A stretch of DNA of 64,000 nucleotides, from NCBI GenBank assembly GCA_951812925.1, contig OX638368.1:122039309-122103308 (forward strand). Reading direction: 5' to 3'. Both the position numbers and the translations under genes were made by a program. The first letter of the stretch is position 1; each line of letters starts with the position of its first letter. Origin of the DNA: Calliopum simillimum. Taxonomy: Eukaryota > Arthropoda > Insecta > Diptera > Lauxaniidae. Positions 45,105 through 57,280 of the stretch are shown here, piece by piece. Below the pieces are notes generated by a model that saw only the letters and a program-made list of their open reading frames with translations, was not told the origin of the DNA and did not search any database.

Positions 45105-48100
45105 ATGTATACGAGCAAAGATTTTATTTACGCCAGCAATCGCGGCATAGCATCGATATTTTTGACATTATTTTTGCTTACGAGTTATCAAACGCTGGTT
45201 AATTGTGTAGAATATCGACTTGATACCACAGTGCTTCCAGATGTTTATGACATAACAATTAAACCATATCTATTGCCAGAAGATGGTGACAAACAATTCA
45301 CCTTCGATGGACAAGTTAACATCACATTGCATGCGACTACAACAGATGTGAGAAATATCACGCTTCATGTGGACTACATTGAGATAATGGATAAGATGCT
45401 CTACGATGCAACAGGAAATTTATTAACCAACATAATTTCAAGGCATAGCATCGATGCGCAAACTGATAAGCTGACAGTGGAATTGAACAGCGCATTGGAT
45501 GTGAATACCAACTATACGCTGTATTTGCGTTATCAGGGACAGATACGCACTGGAATGGCTGGATTTTATAGAGCAAGCTATAACGATACTAATGGAAACT
45601 TGAAGTAAGTTATAACTGTAAAGTGTTTGTTTTCACCACTTCAGCCAGGTTGTCACCAGATCGTTGCATAGTGTTTCACGTAGAACAAGCTAAGTAGGTG
45701 CACACAATCCATTAACAGATATTTAAATTTCAGTAATTAGATAATGTCAACAATACTCTCATAAAAATACCAGATTTTTTTTTTCGGTTAATATTTGACG
45801 GTGATAAATAAGTAAGTTCAAAAGTCAATTAATGAGAATAAATTCAATTTCAAATATTGATCATTTTCAATTAACAATCAAACAACTTGATCTTATTGTG
45901 GCAAAGTCGTAGTTTTGTGACAATTTTAGCGATGGATTTTATAACAGAAGGTTATATTTTGTGTGAATTACCTGGAATTTAATTAGAAATCAATAAAATT
46001 AAGCTCCATGACATCGGTCAAATAATCGATGGCACAAAATTCGTATGACATTACTTTTGTCTCTTTATAGACAAGTGCGTAAATTGCTATCATAATCGGT
46101 TATTTGACCGATATCATTCTTTTACCCTACACCCAGAGTATATTCACTTTGTCCTTCCGTTTGTAACGCAGAGAAGGACGCTTGGCAGATATAGAAAAGT
46201 AAATATATTCCTGATCAGCGTCACCTACTGAGTCGATATAGCTATGTCCGTCTGTCTGGCAGGCTGGATGCGCGTGGAAATACATTTTTTGACAAAACTG
46301 ACCAAAATAATTCAATTAAATTAAGAACAATGCCTTCATCTCGTAAAAGATAACTTGTGGGATTGAAAATGAGCAAAATCGTTCAACGAGCACGCCTACC
46401 GCCCATACAAAAAATATATTCAAAATGCAACATAAGGAGTATTTTTCACGACAATGCAACCAAAACACACATAAATACTTGGAATAGTTAGAGCAGGCTC
46501 TGTATGAAAACTTGGCAGCTTTAAAAAAGAGGGCGTGGCACCTCCCATATAAGCAAAAGCTTCAAAACGCTATACCGGAAACGTTTTTTGAGATAATGGA
46601 TCCAAATTTCACTCATTCACTAAAAACTGTAAATGAATGCTCTGAACAAAAATTGGGTGGATTCAATCAAGAGGGCGTGGCACCACCCATATCAGCAAAA
46701 GCTTGAAAACGCTATTTTGAAAACGTTTCTTGAGATAATCAAACCAAATTTCACTCAGATACTAAAAACTATAAATGCATGCTCTGAACAAAAACTGGGT
46801 GAACTCGGACAAACGAGTGTGGTACCTCCCATATAAGCGAAATTTTCAAAATACTGCAGTATAGGCCAGTTTGGCCAGGTTAAACGTGACACCCTTAACG
46901 CCATTAATTCCACACAATTAAGTTAACTTTTCGTGCAAACAGAGTTAAATTTTTTTCATTTCTAACAAAATTTCAGTCAAATCATATTATGACATTACTT
47001 TTGTCCTTTTATGTACTTACGCCAATAACTCCGTTTTACATTTTCCGGTGGTCTACCGATTGTCAACCACCCTGTATAAGTTTCAACCTGCACCCTGCAC
47101 CTTGAAGTACAATCATTTTAATTTAATTATTTTCAGAATACCTGAGCAGTTCGTGTTTAATTACACAGTGATACGGTGACTTTCGATACTTTTGGACTTT
47201 TACCAATAATTTGAATAATTTTCTATAGTTTTGGACTTTAACCGATCTTTTAGATGATTTTTGATACTTTTGTACTTTTACTGATAATGTAGATGATTTT
47301 CAGTACTTTTCGACTTTTACCGATATTTTAGATGTTTTACCGATTTTTTAGATGTTCTTCGATATTTTTGGACTTTTACCGATAATTCAGATATTTTAGA
47401 TGTCTTACTATAATTTAGGATTTTTACATACTTATATAGATCAAAAATTTTTACATATATTTTAGATGTTTTTGAAATTTTTTGACTTTTTTGGACTTTT
47501 TTCTGACATTTTAGATGTTTTTCAATACATAATCTTTCACCGATATTTTAGATGTTTTTCGGTATTTTTGGACTTTTACCGATATTTTAGATGTTTTTCG
47601 ACACTTTTGGACTTTAACTGATATTGTGGATGTTTTTCTAATTTTTTTGGACTTTTACCGATTTTTGAGATGTTTTTCGATACTTTATGACGTTTACTGA
47701 TATTTTAGATTTTTTTCATACTTTTCGACTTGTACCAATATTTTAGATGTTTTTCGATATTTTTGGACCTTTACTAATATTTTACATGTTATTCGATATA
47801 TTTGAACTTTTACCGATATTTTAGATGTCTTCGATATCTTTGGACATTTACCTATATTTTAGATGTTTTTGATACTTTTCGACTTGTACCGATATTTTAG
47901 ATGTTTTACCGATTTTTTAGATGTTCTTCGATATTTTTGGACTTTTACCGATATTTTAGAAGTTTTCGATATTTTAAAACATTTACTGATTGTAAAGTGA
48001 GAAAAATTTAAATTTGAAGTTTCTTCTGCATAAAATAAAGTTACTACGAGTTTTTAATTCCGTCACTCAGAAAAGTGTATCTAAGTTTGTTGACCGGCGA

Positions 48101-51100
48101 TAATTGTCAGTATAAATTCGGCAAATTATTCTAAAGAAACAACACCTTCCCACTCTGAATTCAACACAACAATTGCTGTTTCACTGAATAAGGCAGTAGC
48201 TAGTAATAATTTTGAATTAAAATTTTCTAGATTTATTGGTTCAACACAATCTCAACGCATCAATGCACGCACCATAGTGCCGTGTTTCGATGAACCAGCC
48301 ATGAAAGCTGTCTTCAAGATGAAAATCAGTCGTCATAACAGCCATAACGCCGTGTTCAATACTAGACGTTTGGAGAGCATACCCGATGGGTAAGTGCCAT
48401 CATACATAGCACAAGACTATAATCAGCATTTGAGTTTTAACTAAATTATATTACAGCGAAGATCGCTTCATGGATCATTTTGACGCAACACCACCCATGT
48501 CAAGTTATTTACTTGCATTTGTCATCTCTGATTTCACAGCACGTGGTAATGAAACAACAGTTTCCATTATAGCAAGACCTGAATATTCGGAAAAAACGGA
48601 ATTCAGTCATAATGTAGCACTACGTACGCTAGATGCTTATGATGAGTACTTTCAGTTACCATACAAAAATTTAGGAAATCCGATTATGCAAAAGGTGTCT
48701 ATACCTGTATTCGCATCTAATGGCATGGAAAATTGGGGACTCGTAATTTACAAGTATGTTAGCACTCAAGTATGTATATTTCTAGAAATTGACCAAAATG
48801 TACTTTCCTTAATTTATTACTTAGAGATGCTGTCTTGGTGCAAGAACCCGAGTATACAGATGGTTGGTCCAATAAGCAGTATACCACGTCAATTATTGCG
48901 CATGAGACATCGCATATGTGGTTTGGCAATAGTGTGACTTTTGCTTGGTGGAGTTACTTTTGGTTAAACGAGGCATTTGCACGGTATTTCGAATATTTCA
49001 TGACAAATCAGGTTGGTTCGTTTGGTTGGTTGATCATTTTTAAATAATTTTATATTTATTTGCATTTACAGCTTTATCCGGAATTTGAAATGGATAAACA
49101 ATTTGTTGTAAATCAAATTCATTTGATTTTTGGCACTGATGCCACGAATGGCACACAACCATTGACCACCAATGAAAATTTAATACAGTCCCCATCACAG
49201 ATTGCAAGTAAATTTAGTGGCATCACCTATGCAAAGGGTGCTTGCATTGTGCGGATGTTCAAAAATGCTATGGGTGCTGAACATTTCGATAACGCAATAA
49301 GGGATTATTTGAAGGAAAAGTAAGTTGAAAGCTTGTAATATGTGGATTAATGGAGGAAAACTAGTCAGAAGAGTAAATGCGTTTGGTTTTTTAAGTTAAA
49401 ATTCTTTCGATAATATTCCCCCGAAGTTACTTTTCGAAAAGTAAAATCACTTTCTCTCATTCTACTTAATTACTAAAAACATAAATATAGATATGGGTGA
49501 TTCTCCATAAAATGTTCCATTCAATGTCCCGGGGCTCAAACCTACGTTTAAATTTAAAATTCGATGTTTTAACTATTTAATACAGATACTTAACCAGAGC
49601 TTCTAAACGAATTGCTTGAAAAAAAAAGAATTTATTTGTTGCTTTGAAATAATAACATAAAATCTTAAAAAGTCATTCTCCGCTTTGTCCCTAACCGCTT
49701 CTTAGTACACTTAATTTACTCGTTTTGCTTATTACGTTATTTCCTAAAAAAAGCTTACGTATACGACATTGTTTGTATATATATTTCAGCTACTGTCCGT
49801 GTTAACTCTTCGATTATTTTTTTTATATAGAATTGACATACAGAAAATTTGGTCCCCTATCTTCGCTCAGTTTTTCTTATTGTGACTGTAAATTTTTTAA
49901 ATATTGAGTAAATAGAGAACTGAACGTAAGGAGAAAAGGGAGGTTCAGTGTTTTTTCAGCTCAGTGAGTTTTGGTTTTTCGACAGTGTTTTTTTTTAAAA
50001 AAAAGTTAAAAATTTTGTAAAGAACGCAAGTGTGCATCAATCTCCGCGTGAGTTTTTTTATATTACTAACTCCATTATTTTATCTTTACATAACTGAATC
50101 AATAAACAATTAGAGAGGCTGTCCACCTGTTTCAACTTTTTAAAAGAAATGGCTATTTTTATTGTAATATTACTGTTTTTGCAATATTTTGTCATTCTCC
50201 GTTTCATCATTCTCCGTTTAGTAACCATCCATCTGGATTTTATTTTTTTTTTTGTTAGTTTTGCTTAAACTATTTATTAAAAAAATCAAAACTAAAATTA
50301 AGTCTTAAAACACTAAAAACTTTTTAAAAATCCAACATAAAGTTTTAGGGCTGCCACCTGGTTATTTTCGAAAATCTTACATAATTAGTTACTATTCGAA
50401 TGCAAGCAGTTTCTTATCTACTACTTGAGAAAAATTTATATTTACTTATTTACTAAAGACTTTTCAAAACTTTTTAATGACTTTCAAAATATGTTCTTAT
50501 CATTTACTTTTATGTAATATTCGATATTTAAAATTTTTCTGTTTTTCGATATCATTCCTTAGGAATTTGCGAAAGCTTTCGATACTATTCGGTACTTTCC
50601 GGCTTTTCCGAAATCTTTACTACCTCGATTTTCTCAAGAAATTAAATACTTTTTTAATATTTTATAGTTTTATTTGTTTTTCTTTTATATAATATCTAAA
50701 GTAAAACTTCTAATTTTCTACACTTACAGCCATCTTAAAAACACCGTTCCTGCTGATCTGTTTTCGCAACTAAAGCGACGCTGGCCACTCGAACAAGATG
50801 TCAATTTGGATGAACTTTTTTATGATTGGACAGAACAAGTTGGATTTCCAGTGCTTACGGTCAATATCGCCAGCAATCGTAGTACAGTAACAATTAAACA
50901 AGAGCGTTTTCTACTCGATGCAGCAGATGGCAGTGATGCCACACTAAAATACACAATTCCCATTACCTATGCTGATAATTTTGAGCCGAATTTTTCTAAT
51001 CTTACGCCAAAATTCTACATGACCAACAAGGAGAGCATAAAAACTATACACTTCAACAACAGTCATTCACCATTAGAATGGATTATTTTTAATGTACAGC

Positions 51101-53369
51101 AAACGGGATTCTACAGGGTATTCTACGATATGACCACACTCAAACAGATAAAACTGGCTTTAATGCAACCGAATTTTAGTGATATACATATGATAAATCG
51201 CGCTCAACTGATTGATGATCTCTTTAATTTCGCCTACGTTGGCAAGCTGGAGTATGAAGAGGTTTTTGAATTTTTGGAATATCTGGTAGTTGAAACCGAT
51301 TATTTACCCTGGTATGCTGCTTTTTCGGGACTTACACGTATTTCACAGCGTACACCTTTAGAGCGACAAGCAAACTTTGGCGCTTTCGTTAGGGATATCA
51401 CTGCAGCAGCATATCAAAAGTTACGTTTTGCAGCACCAAATGATACCGTGCTAGATGTATACAATCGCAATAGAATTGTAAAGTGGTCATGCAAATATGG
51501 CAACACAATTTGCGAAGAGGATGCTCTTGATACCCATGCAATTTTGCTATTGGATGGAGTTAAACAATCGCCAGATTTTCGTGAAACAGCTTATTGCAGT
51601 GCAAATCGTGTTGGTAAAGCTAAGCATTACATTGATCTGTTCTTAATTTATAGGGGAGAAAATGTTACTAACGAACAGGAGCTAATTTTGCGTGCTTTGG
51701 GTTGTACGCGCATACGACATGTTGTTCAGGAACACTTCAATACAATTATTGGCTATCATGTGCCAACCGATCAGAAAGAGATGGCACTTACTTCGTTATA
51801 CTCCGAAAATCCACAAAATGTTTCACCCGTTTTTGAGATGATCAACATAAATGTTGAGAACTTAGCAAATGCGTAAGTTTGAGATTATACCATACATATA
51901 CCCCAAGAAAAGTTCAAGAATGTGTGAAGTGGGTTTTTAAAATAAGTATTTCAAAGTTTTTAGAATTTTTCAATATTTTAAGGCTTATTCCAGACTTTTC
52001 AAAATTCTTTGTCTATTTTAATATTCTTAAAATTTTGCTGCATTTCTAAATTTTTTCAGTATTTCTCAGCTTTTTTAACATTTTTCAATACTTATAAATA
52101 ACATAAATCACTTCTGTACATTCTCAATATATATTGGCGTCTTTAACATTTCACGATTTTCCTTATTGTTCTAAACTTCTAAATATTTTTCGAATTCTTC
52201 TTGACTTTTCTGCTTTTTCACTAACTATCGACTTTTTTTTATTTGACACTGGTAAAATTCAACTCGTCTTTTACAACATTTTTCAAATTTTTCAAAATTC
52301 TCGGACTTTCTCAACTTATTTCGATTTTGTGCCATTTTTCGACTTTTCAACATTTTCTATACTTTCAGATTTCTCGGGTTTTTCAATGAGGCGATTCCTG
52401 AAAACGTGTAAAAGCCTCGAAAACCTCGTAAGCTCGTAAAACTGTCAAATATTGTATTGATTTTGACAACTTTTACGAGTTTACGAGGTTTTCGAGGCTT
52501 TTACGAGTTTAAAGGAATCCCCCAAATATTTTTTCGACATGCTTGTCTTCTTTTTACTTTCGGTAGATTTTTCCACTATCCTACTTGTTTCCACATTATC
52601 AGACATTTTTAACATTTTTTGATTTTTTAACATTTCTTACTTCTCTAAAAATTTTGAACTCTTCAACATTTCTCTTTTTTATGCCTAACATTTTCGACTC
52701 CCCTAACATTAATCGACATTTTTACTTAACTTTTTCTACTTTCTTTACACTTATTTGTAGACAATTGCAACATTTTTCGACTTTTTTAATATTTGTTGAG
52801 TTTCAATATTTTTTGACTTTTTGAACATTTTCTGTGGCCTCTAGATTTTCTCCTTTTTCAACATTTTGCGATATCAATATTCATTGATTTTTTAAACTCT
52901 CCATTTTTCTCAATTTCGCAAATTTTTCCGAATTGTTAGCCTTTTGATTTCATTTCGAATTCTCAGTAACATTCGAAAATTTTCAAAATTATTTTGTTTA
53001 GTACTTTAATAACGAAACATTATTAATTTCACACAATTTTAATCATCCGGATTTTTTTTTTTTTTTTCTTACAGGCTTGGAAGTTGGTCTAGCGCTGCCA
53101 CTGCTATTAGCAATCTTGCAAACTATTTTAACAGCTATGAACAAAGGGATGACTTGGTCGAATTTATTGCTAAGAATGGCGATCTATTTGGCACTTCCAA
53201 AGCTACACTAACAAAGGCTGTCGCAACTGTTGACGAAAACTTACGTTGGACCGAAGCACGTTTGACTAATCTCTTCAAATATTTAGATAAACGTAATAGT
53301 GCCATCACTATAGCTCTTAGTTTTAAGTTGTTATTAATTGTCAGCTTAATTTATAAAATAATTGCTTAG
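45105..53369 (+). CDS. Aminopeptidase N (M1 family), APN-4
   Basis: Seven exons, 45105-45604, 48231-48389, 48457-48753, 48825-49011, 49072-49319, 50730-51872 and 53075-53369, give 942 codons, the same structure as APN-3. Signal peptide, NGMEN (308-312), HETSH with NEAFA, ITYAKGA and the hydrophobic C-terminal anchor signal are all kept. The protein differs from APN-3 at a few dozen sites by eye, with a cluster just before NGMEN (VSIPVFAS here, VATPVFPH in APN-3). No stop or frameshift is seen, so both copies are probably functional membrane-anchored exopeptidases. The first ATG of the frame is taken as start. Confidence 0.95.
46125..46915 (+). repeat. Dispersed repeat in APN-4 intron 1
   Basis: CCCAGAGTATATTCACTTTG, ATCAGCGTCACCTACTGAG, GTCCGTCTGTCTGGC and three CACCTCCCATATAAG-type blocks. 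Same family as 33340-33965, in the same intron and orientation, so it predates the duplication. Confidence 0.65.
47160..47995 (+). repeat. AT-rich minisatellite in APN-4 intron 1
   Basis: Around 20 imperfect units near 40 bases of the TTTTAGATGTTTTTCGATA / TTTTTGGACTTTTACCGATA type. It has expanded and rearranged compared with 34230-34880. Confidence 0.75.
48101..48230 (+). other. Possible relic exon before APN-4 exon 2
   Basis: Counterpart of 35030-35166. It is open in frame with exon 2 and differs from it mostly at amino-acid-changing positions, which argues against selection on the peptide. Confidence 0.35.
52390..52520. repeat. Mini inverted repeat in APN-4 intron 6
   Basis: GATTCCTGAAAACGTGTAAA and AGCCTCGAAAACCTCGTAA are mirrored by TTACGAGGTTTTCGAGGCT and GAGTTTAAAGGAATC. 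APN-3 lacks it at the matching place. Same family as 20226-20334. Confidence 0.65.
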
Positions 53370-53454
53370 AATAAGTTTTCAATTCTTTCGGAAAAAATCC
53401 ACATCAAGAGTTCCATGCATCAGATTAAGTTTTTATTCCTTTCGAATGTCTAGA

Positions 53455-53460
53455 AATAAA
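53455..53460 (+). terminator. Poly(A) signal of APN-4
   Basis: AATAAA 86 bases after the stop, matching APN-3. Confidence 0.65.
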
Positions 53461-53711
53461 AAAACTCAAAATCATGTTTTTGTGAGTACTCTTCTTTAAT
53501 ACGCAATTGGCAACGCCATCTGAGATGTGATCAGCGCCAACTAGTGGGAATCGGTTTATCTTTGTTGGGTAACCATCAGTGACATTTAATGATAAATGAG
53601 TAAACGTATGTCATGTGTAACACTTAAGTAAAAATAGAAATAAAGCAACCACCAGTTACGACGAGATACGTAAGAAGTAGGAATAAAAATTACTTTTCCT
53701 GTTCAATATAG

Positions 53712-53997
53712 TATGGGCGACTTCCTAAACGTCCGTTGCTTTGTCTTGAAACAGCATTTTCGTAAAAAAAATGTCGCATAATTTTAGGAGCTTATTTTTT
53801 TACTGCATCATTCTTGCATTTCATAACGCCCAACTACAAATCGTTGACAATGCATAGCAATCAGCGCATCAGTAACAAAGTTGATGCTTTTTGTAAACTT
53901 TGCTCTTAAGTCAAAAAATTCCTAAAATTATGCGACATTTTTTTAACGAAAATGCGGTTTCAACACAAAGCAACGGACGTTTAGGAAGTCGCCCATA
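53712..53997. mobile_element. Palindromic MITE, copy-2 specific
   Basis: TATGGGCGACTTCCTAAACG and CGTTTAGGAAGTCGCCCATA are perfect complements. The arms continue through CAACGGAC / GTCCGTTG and GTCGCATAATTTTAGGA / TCCTAAAATTATGCGAC. It is 286 bases, inside a block (about 53681-54012) that interrupts sequence continuous in copy 1 near 42397. Confidence 0.8.
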
Positions 53998-54154
53998 TTC
54001 TTCTGCTACCTTAGTACATTTTTGTGATAATTCTTATGTAAGTATATCTGAATAAACGCTGAAACTGATTACTTTACTTCTAATCACTTGAAAATTTCTT
54101 TCCACGATTTTTTTTTTTTATCGAAGTTAGGGAGTATAACGCAGGTCAACATTA

Positions 54155-54641
54155 GGTTGTAGGTTTTAATTGTAGCTAGCGTAGCATGTCTCAAAACCAG
54201 AGTGTGTTACCAACTAACAATTTGGCAATTTTTCACAACAGACGGCGCTAGTGAGCCTTATGATTTATTCATAATGGCGATCCTGTTCAGAGAGTTTACT
54301 CGTGACCTATAGCACAATCGCTTAAGCACCGCGTTCTCTTTCATTAGAAAACCAGAGTCACGGGTTCGAGTACGGTTTCTGGCAAGATTGAACTAAAACT
54401 GATCTGATGAGGCTATGTACATGTTTATATATGAAAATATATAAATATGTATGTGGAAGTAGCCGAAACATATGTAATCAATTTCCATGTTAACACTTGC
54501 TTTAGCTGTTGTTGAAAAATTGCAAAAATGACTGTTTAATTAGTTCAATATAAAATTATCATACTTCAATTTAGAAAAAAGCGCGTTGGTACTTTCATTA
54601 GTACTATACAAGCAAAAACAACAGTCAATAAACTAACTTCA
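54155..54641. mobile_element. 487-base insertion with 8-base target duplication
   Basis: CAACATTA stands at both borders (54147-54154 and 54642-54649), while copy 1 (around 42526) has it once. The inserted DNA has no obvious terminal inverted repeats or poly-A. Inside, TAGCACAATCGCTTAAGC and GGGTTCGAGT resemble Pol III A and B boxes about 50 bases apart. It could be a SINE-like or hAT-mobilised element. Confidence 0.6.
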
Positions 54642-55029
54642 ACATTAATTTTGGTTTCGGAGTCGATTTCGAGTAATCATGACTTATTGAATACAAAAAT
54701 AATATCAGATTCACAAGTTCTCCATAAATAATTGCTTAAGAGTGCATATGTAAATAGCTATTTGGAGGCATATTTGAAGAAGTATAACACTTACAGTAAA
54801 CAATGCAGTTAATTTTTGTTAATGAAATCGAAGATCCACAATCTACCTCATTGAATCTTACCTCTTTATTTTTTCCGATTAAGTCCTTACTTTCCGAGTT
54901 ATTGAAGAAATAGTATTTCAACTCCATACAAAGACAAACATTTTTTTTTTTTCGGTATGGCTTAATAAGGAAGGTTATGGCTTTTTGATGTCATTAACAA
55001 AAAATAATAAGACTGTGATTAATTAGACC

Positions 55030-55375
55030 TTGGTGAATCTGGCTTTACTCACAATACTAAGGCCCCACTGGGAGCCAGATCACCTTCACCTTCTGTAGAG
55101 CGGCCATTGCAACACGGCTCTTGTTGACAGGGCCCGTTGATGTGTGGAAGGAGAATACCTTTAGTCAGTTTTCTTCTTCTTATGGATACAACTTTATTTT
55201 GGCAATAAATCGACATGATGATTTTCATGATTTTCCCAGCCGAAACTACGTACGTAGTGGTGTGCCTTTCCCAGGTTCATAATGCTGATCCTAAGATTCG
55301 TCCCCAGTTACAAATCAAGTCAAGACTCCATCTCTGTATTCACTATAAAGGTCCAAAAACTCGCCAGAATGATTA
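55030..55375. other. Intergenic stretch between APN-4 and LINE relic
   Basis: Short GC-richer patches, no gene recognised. ACTATAAAGGTCCAAAAAC near 55343 vaguely resembles LINE 3' sequence at 20870-20890. Confidence 0.25.
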
Positions 55376-56310
55376 GGTTAGGTTAGAGAGATGGCTTAGC
55401 AAACATTGCTAAGCCTTAGTAGCACTGATAGCTTTCAATCCTTCACTAGACCTTTTGGGTTGTGTACACAATCTGAATAGATCCCGCTTAGAGAGGAGCC
55501 ATGTCTTGATAGTAAGTCAGCCTTTTCGTTACCCTCAATATTTCTGTGCTCTGGAGCCCAAGCAAAAGTAACTTCGAATAAAATTTTTTCCACATTCCTC
55601 AACTAAGTAGTTTTGATTTTACTGTTACCGAGCTCAGCGCCTTGATAGCGGTCTGACTGTCAAGGAAGATTGTCATTTGTCTATAGCTGAGATTAGTAGT
55701 CTCTATTAGTCTCCAGACTTTGAAAGGCGCCAGCTAAATTGTATAAACCAAACCGATCATGCGTGGATCAAATCAACACCCTCAGAATAATTGAGGAGTG
55801 GCCGTACCAAAGGGCCTAAGTACCATTTCGAAAAAGTAATGTCATAATTTTTATGTGCCTAATAGTCTGTTATTTGACTGTTATACTTTTTTCAACATTA
55901 TGGCATCAATTTTACAATATCAAGAAAATTTTTAGTGAAAACAGAAAACAATTTTATTAATTTCTAACAAAATGCCACCCGTTTCATCTTATGACACTAC
56001 TTTCGCCTCGAAATGGTACTTAGGCCCTTTGGTAGGGCCACTCCTCAATTGTCGAACAATCATGCGAGTGGCGTGCTGCACTTAAACTTGTCTTCGTAGA
56101 CTATAGAAAAGGTTGTTGGAAAAGGAAATCCAAGAATCGGGAAAGTCGTGGCAAGAGATCAAAGTCATCGCAAGGGATCGCGATGAATCGAGATGTTTCA
56201 AGGATTGAAATAAATTATGGTCTTTTAAAAATAGAACTCCACCCATGCCACAGTCCATCTTCGAACCATCAGAGTATATCGTGGTTCCGAAATTTAGGTT
56301 GGGCATACTG
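55376..56310 (-). mobile_element. Degenerate LINE RNase H fragment
   Basis: Minus-strand pieces read IYSDGSKMDCGMGGVLF (56275-56225), FLDSQTAIKAL (about 55660-55630) and EGNEKADLLSRHGS (about 55540-55495). These correspond to the RNase H motifs of the element at 20931-22557. The TTAGGTTAGG tract at 55375-55384 marks its 3' tail. Frameshifts and a MITE (55789-56050) interrupt it. Confidence 0.7.
55789..56050. mobile_element. MITE nested in LINE fragment
   Basis: AATTGAGGAGTGGCC and GGCCACTCCTCAATT are terminal inverted repeats. Pairing continues (CCAAAGGGCCTAAGTACCAT with ATGGTACTTAGGCCCTTTGG). It is 262 bases. Its interior (TTATTTGACTGTTATAC, CTAACAAAATGCC) resembles short pieces at 33310, 34035 and 46100, so a wider family is likely. 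Confidence 0.75.
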
Positions 56311-56845
56311 TCTTCCCATTGAGTTCTTTCGAGAAACCATACACCGAAATTTTTCTCAATATTAAGTATGGGTCAAATTTAATCTGTAGGGAAGTTAGAA
56401 AGTTTTACTGGCAAGGCATCATGGATGGAGTTGTGATCATAGTTCTTTGGCAAGAATGCTCCTATTATTTTAAATTTTTTTATTTTTTATTACATTTTTT
56501 TCGGAATTGACTTGCTTGGTCGACAATAGTTCAAAGGCAACTGACCCGAAAAATAAAACAGAAAATGTATTGTGGTAGCAGAGGAATATATTGTTAAAGA
56601 AATTTGTTCATGGCAAATTTTAGGTGTAACACGAGTGTACAAAGAAAAAAAGACAACTACCAATTGTTTGTACAGCACAAGACGAATTTTACGTAGTTGC
56701 TACAAAATTAGACAGGTTCGTTTACGCAGGAAGGCATGTAATGCTGTCGCGAGCACCATCGAGAAGTTTTCAATTATGCAACTGCCCTAATTAAGTGTTC
56801 TAGGTGTTATGTAAAGTGAAGTGAAGGTTAACAACATTGTATATT

Positions 56846-57280
56846 TAATATCACTAGAATCGCCCGATGGTCAAAATTTGACCACCAATGTATTAAACAC
56901 TTTAAACTAAATACTTTTTAGACAGTTTTATTACTTTTTGGACAGTTTTAATACTTTTTTTGCTTTTTGATTCAAAGTAGAAAAGCACATTCACATCCCT
57001 GGTACAAAGACAAATGTGAAACGAAAAGAAAACAAAAAACATGAAGTCAGTCACGATTTTATCTTTCTCTTTGTGCTGTATCCTTTTTTCAGCTCAGTGT
57101 GACCTCGTATTTTGTCGTTGTTAATATTTAATTTTATTAAGTATTAAAATAATTTTAACCTTGTGCACATTTATTCACAAATACCTTTCTAATGGTGTAT
57201 AATTCAAAGTCGTGCTCCATTTCTAACATATTAAAAAAGGTAGGACAAATTTTTGTCTTACTTATTAATATATAGATATG
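56846..57280 (-). repeat. Interspersed repeat, copy 2 of 2
   Basis: Reverse-complement partner of 8055-8458, about 48 kb away. The match covers the whole element, with many substitutions and small indels. Not a MITE by structure. Confidence 0.65.

Larger units (their letters stand above)
44752..54681 (+). repeat. Segmental duplication copy 2 (contains APN-4)
   Basis: Counterpart of 31365-42568. Private insertions relative to copy 1 include 52390-52520, the block around 53681-54012 with a MITE, and 54155-54641. The upstream 250 bases before the ATG are almost the same in both copies, so regulatory DNA was duplicated with the gene. Confidence 0.8.

Noticed and set aside
46512..46836. Two overlapping plus-strand frames with repeated peptides
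   Set aside because: They follow the internal period of the dispersed repeat at 46125-46915.
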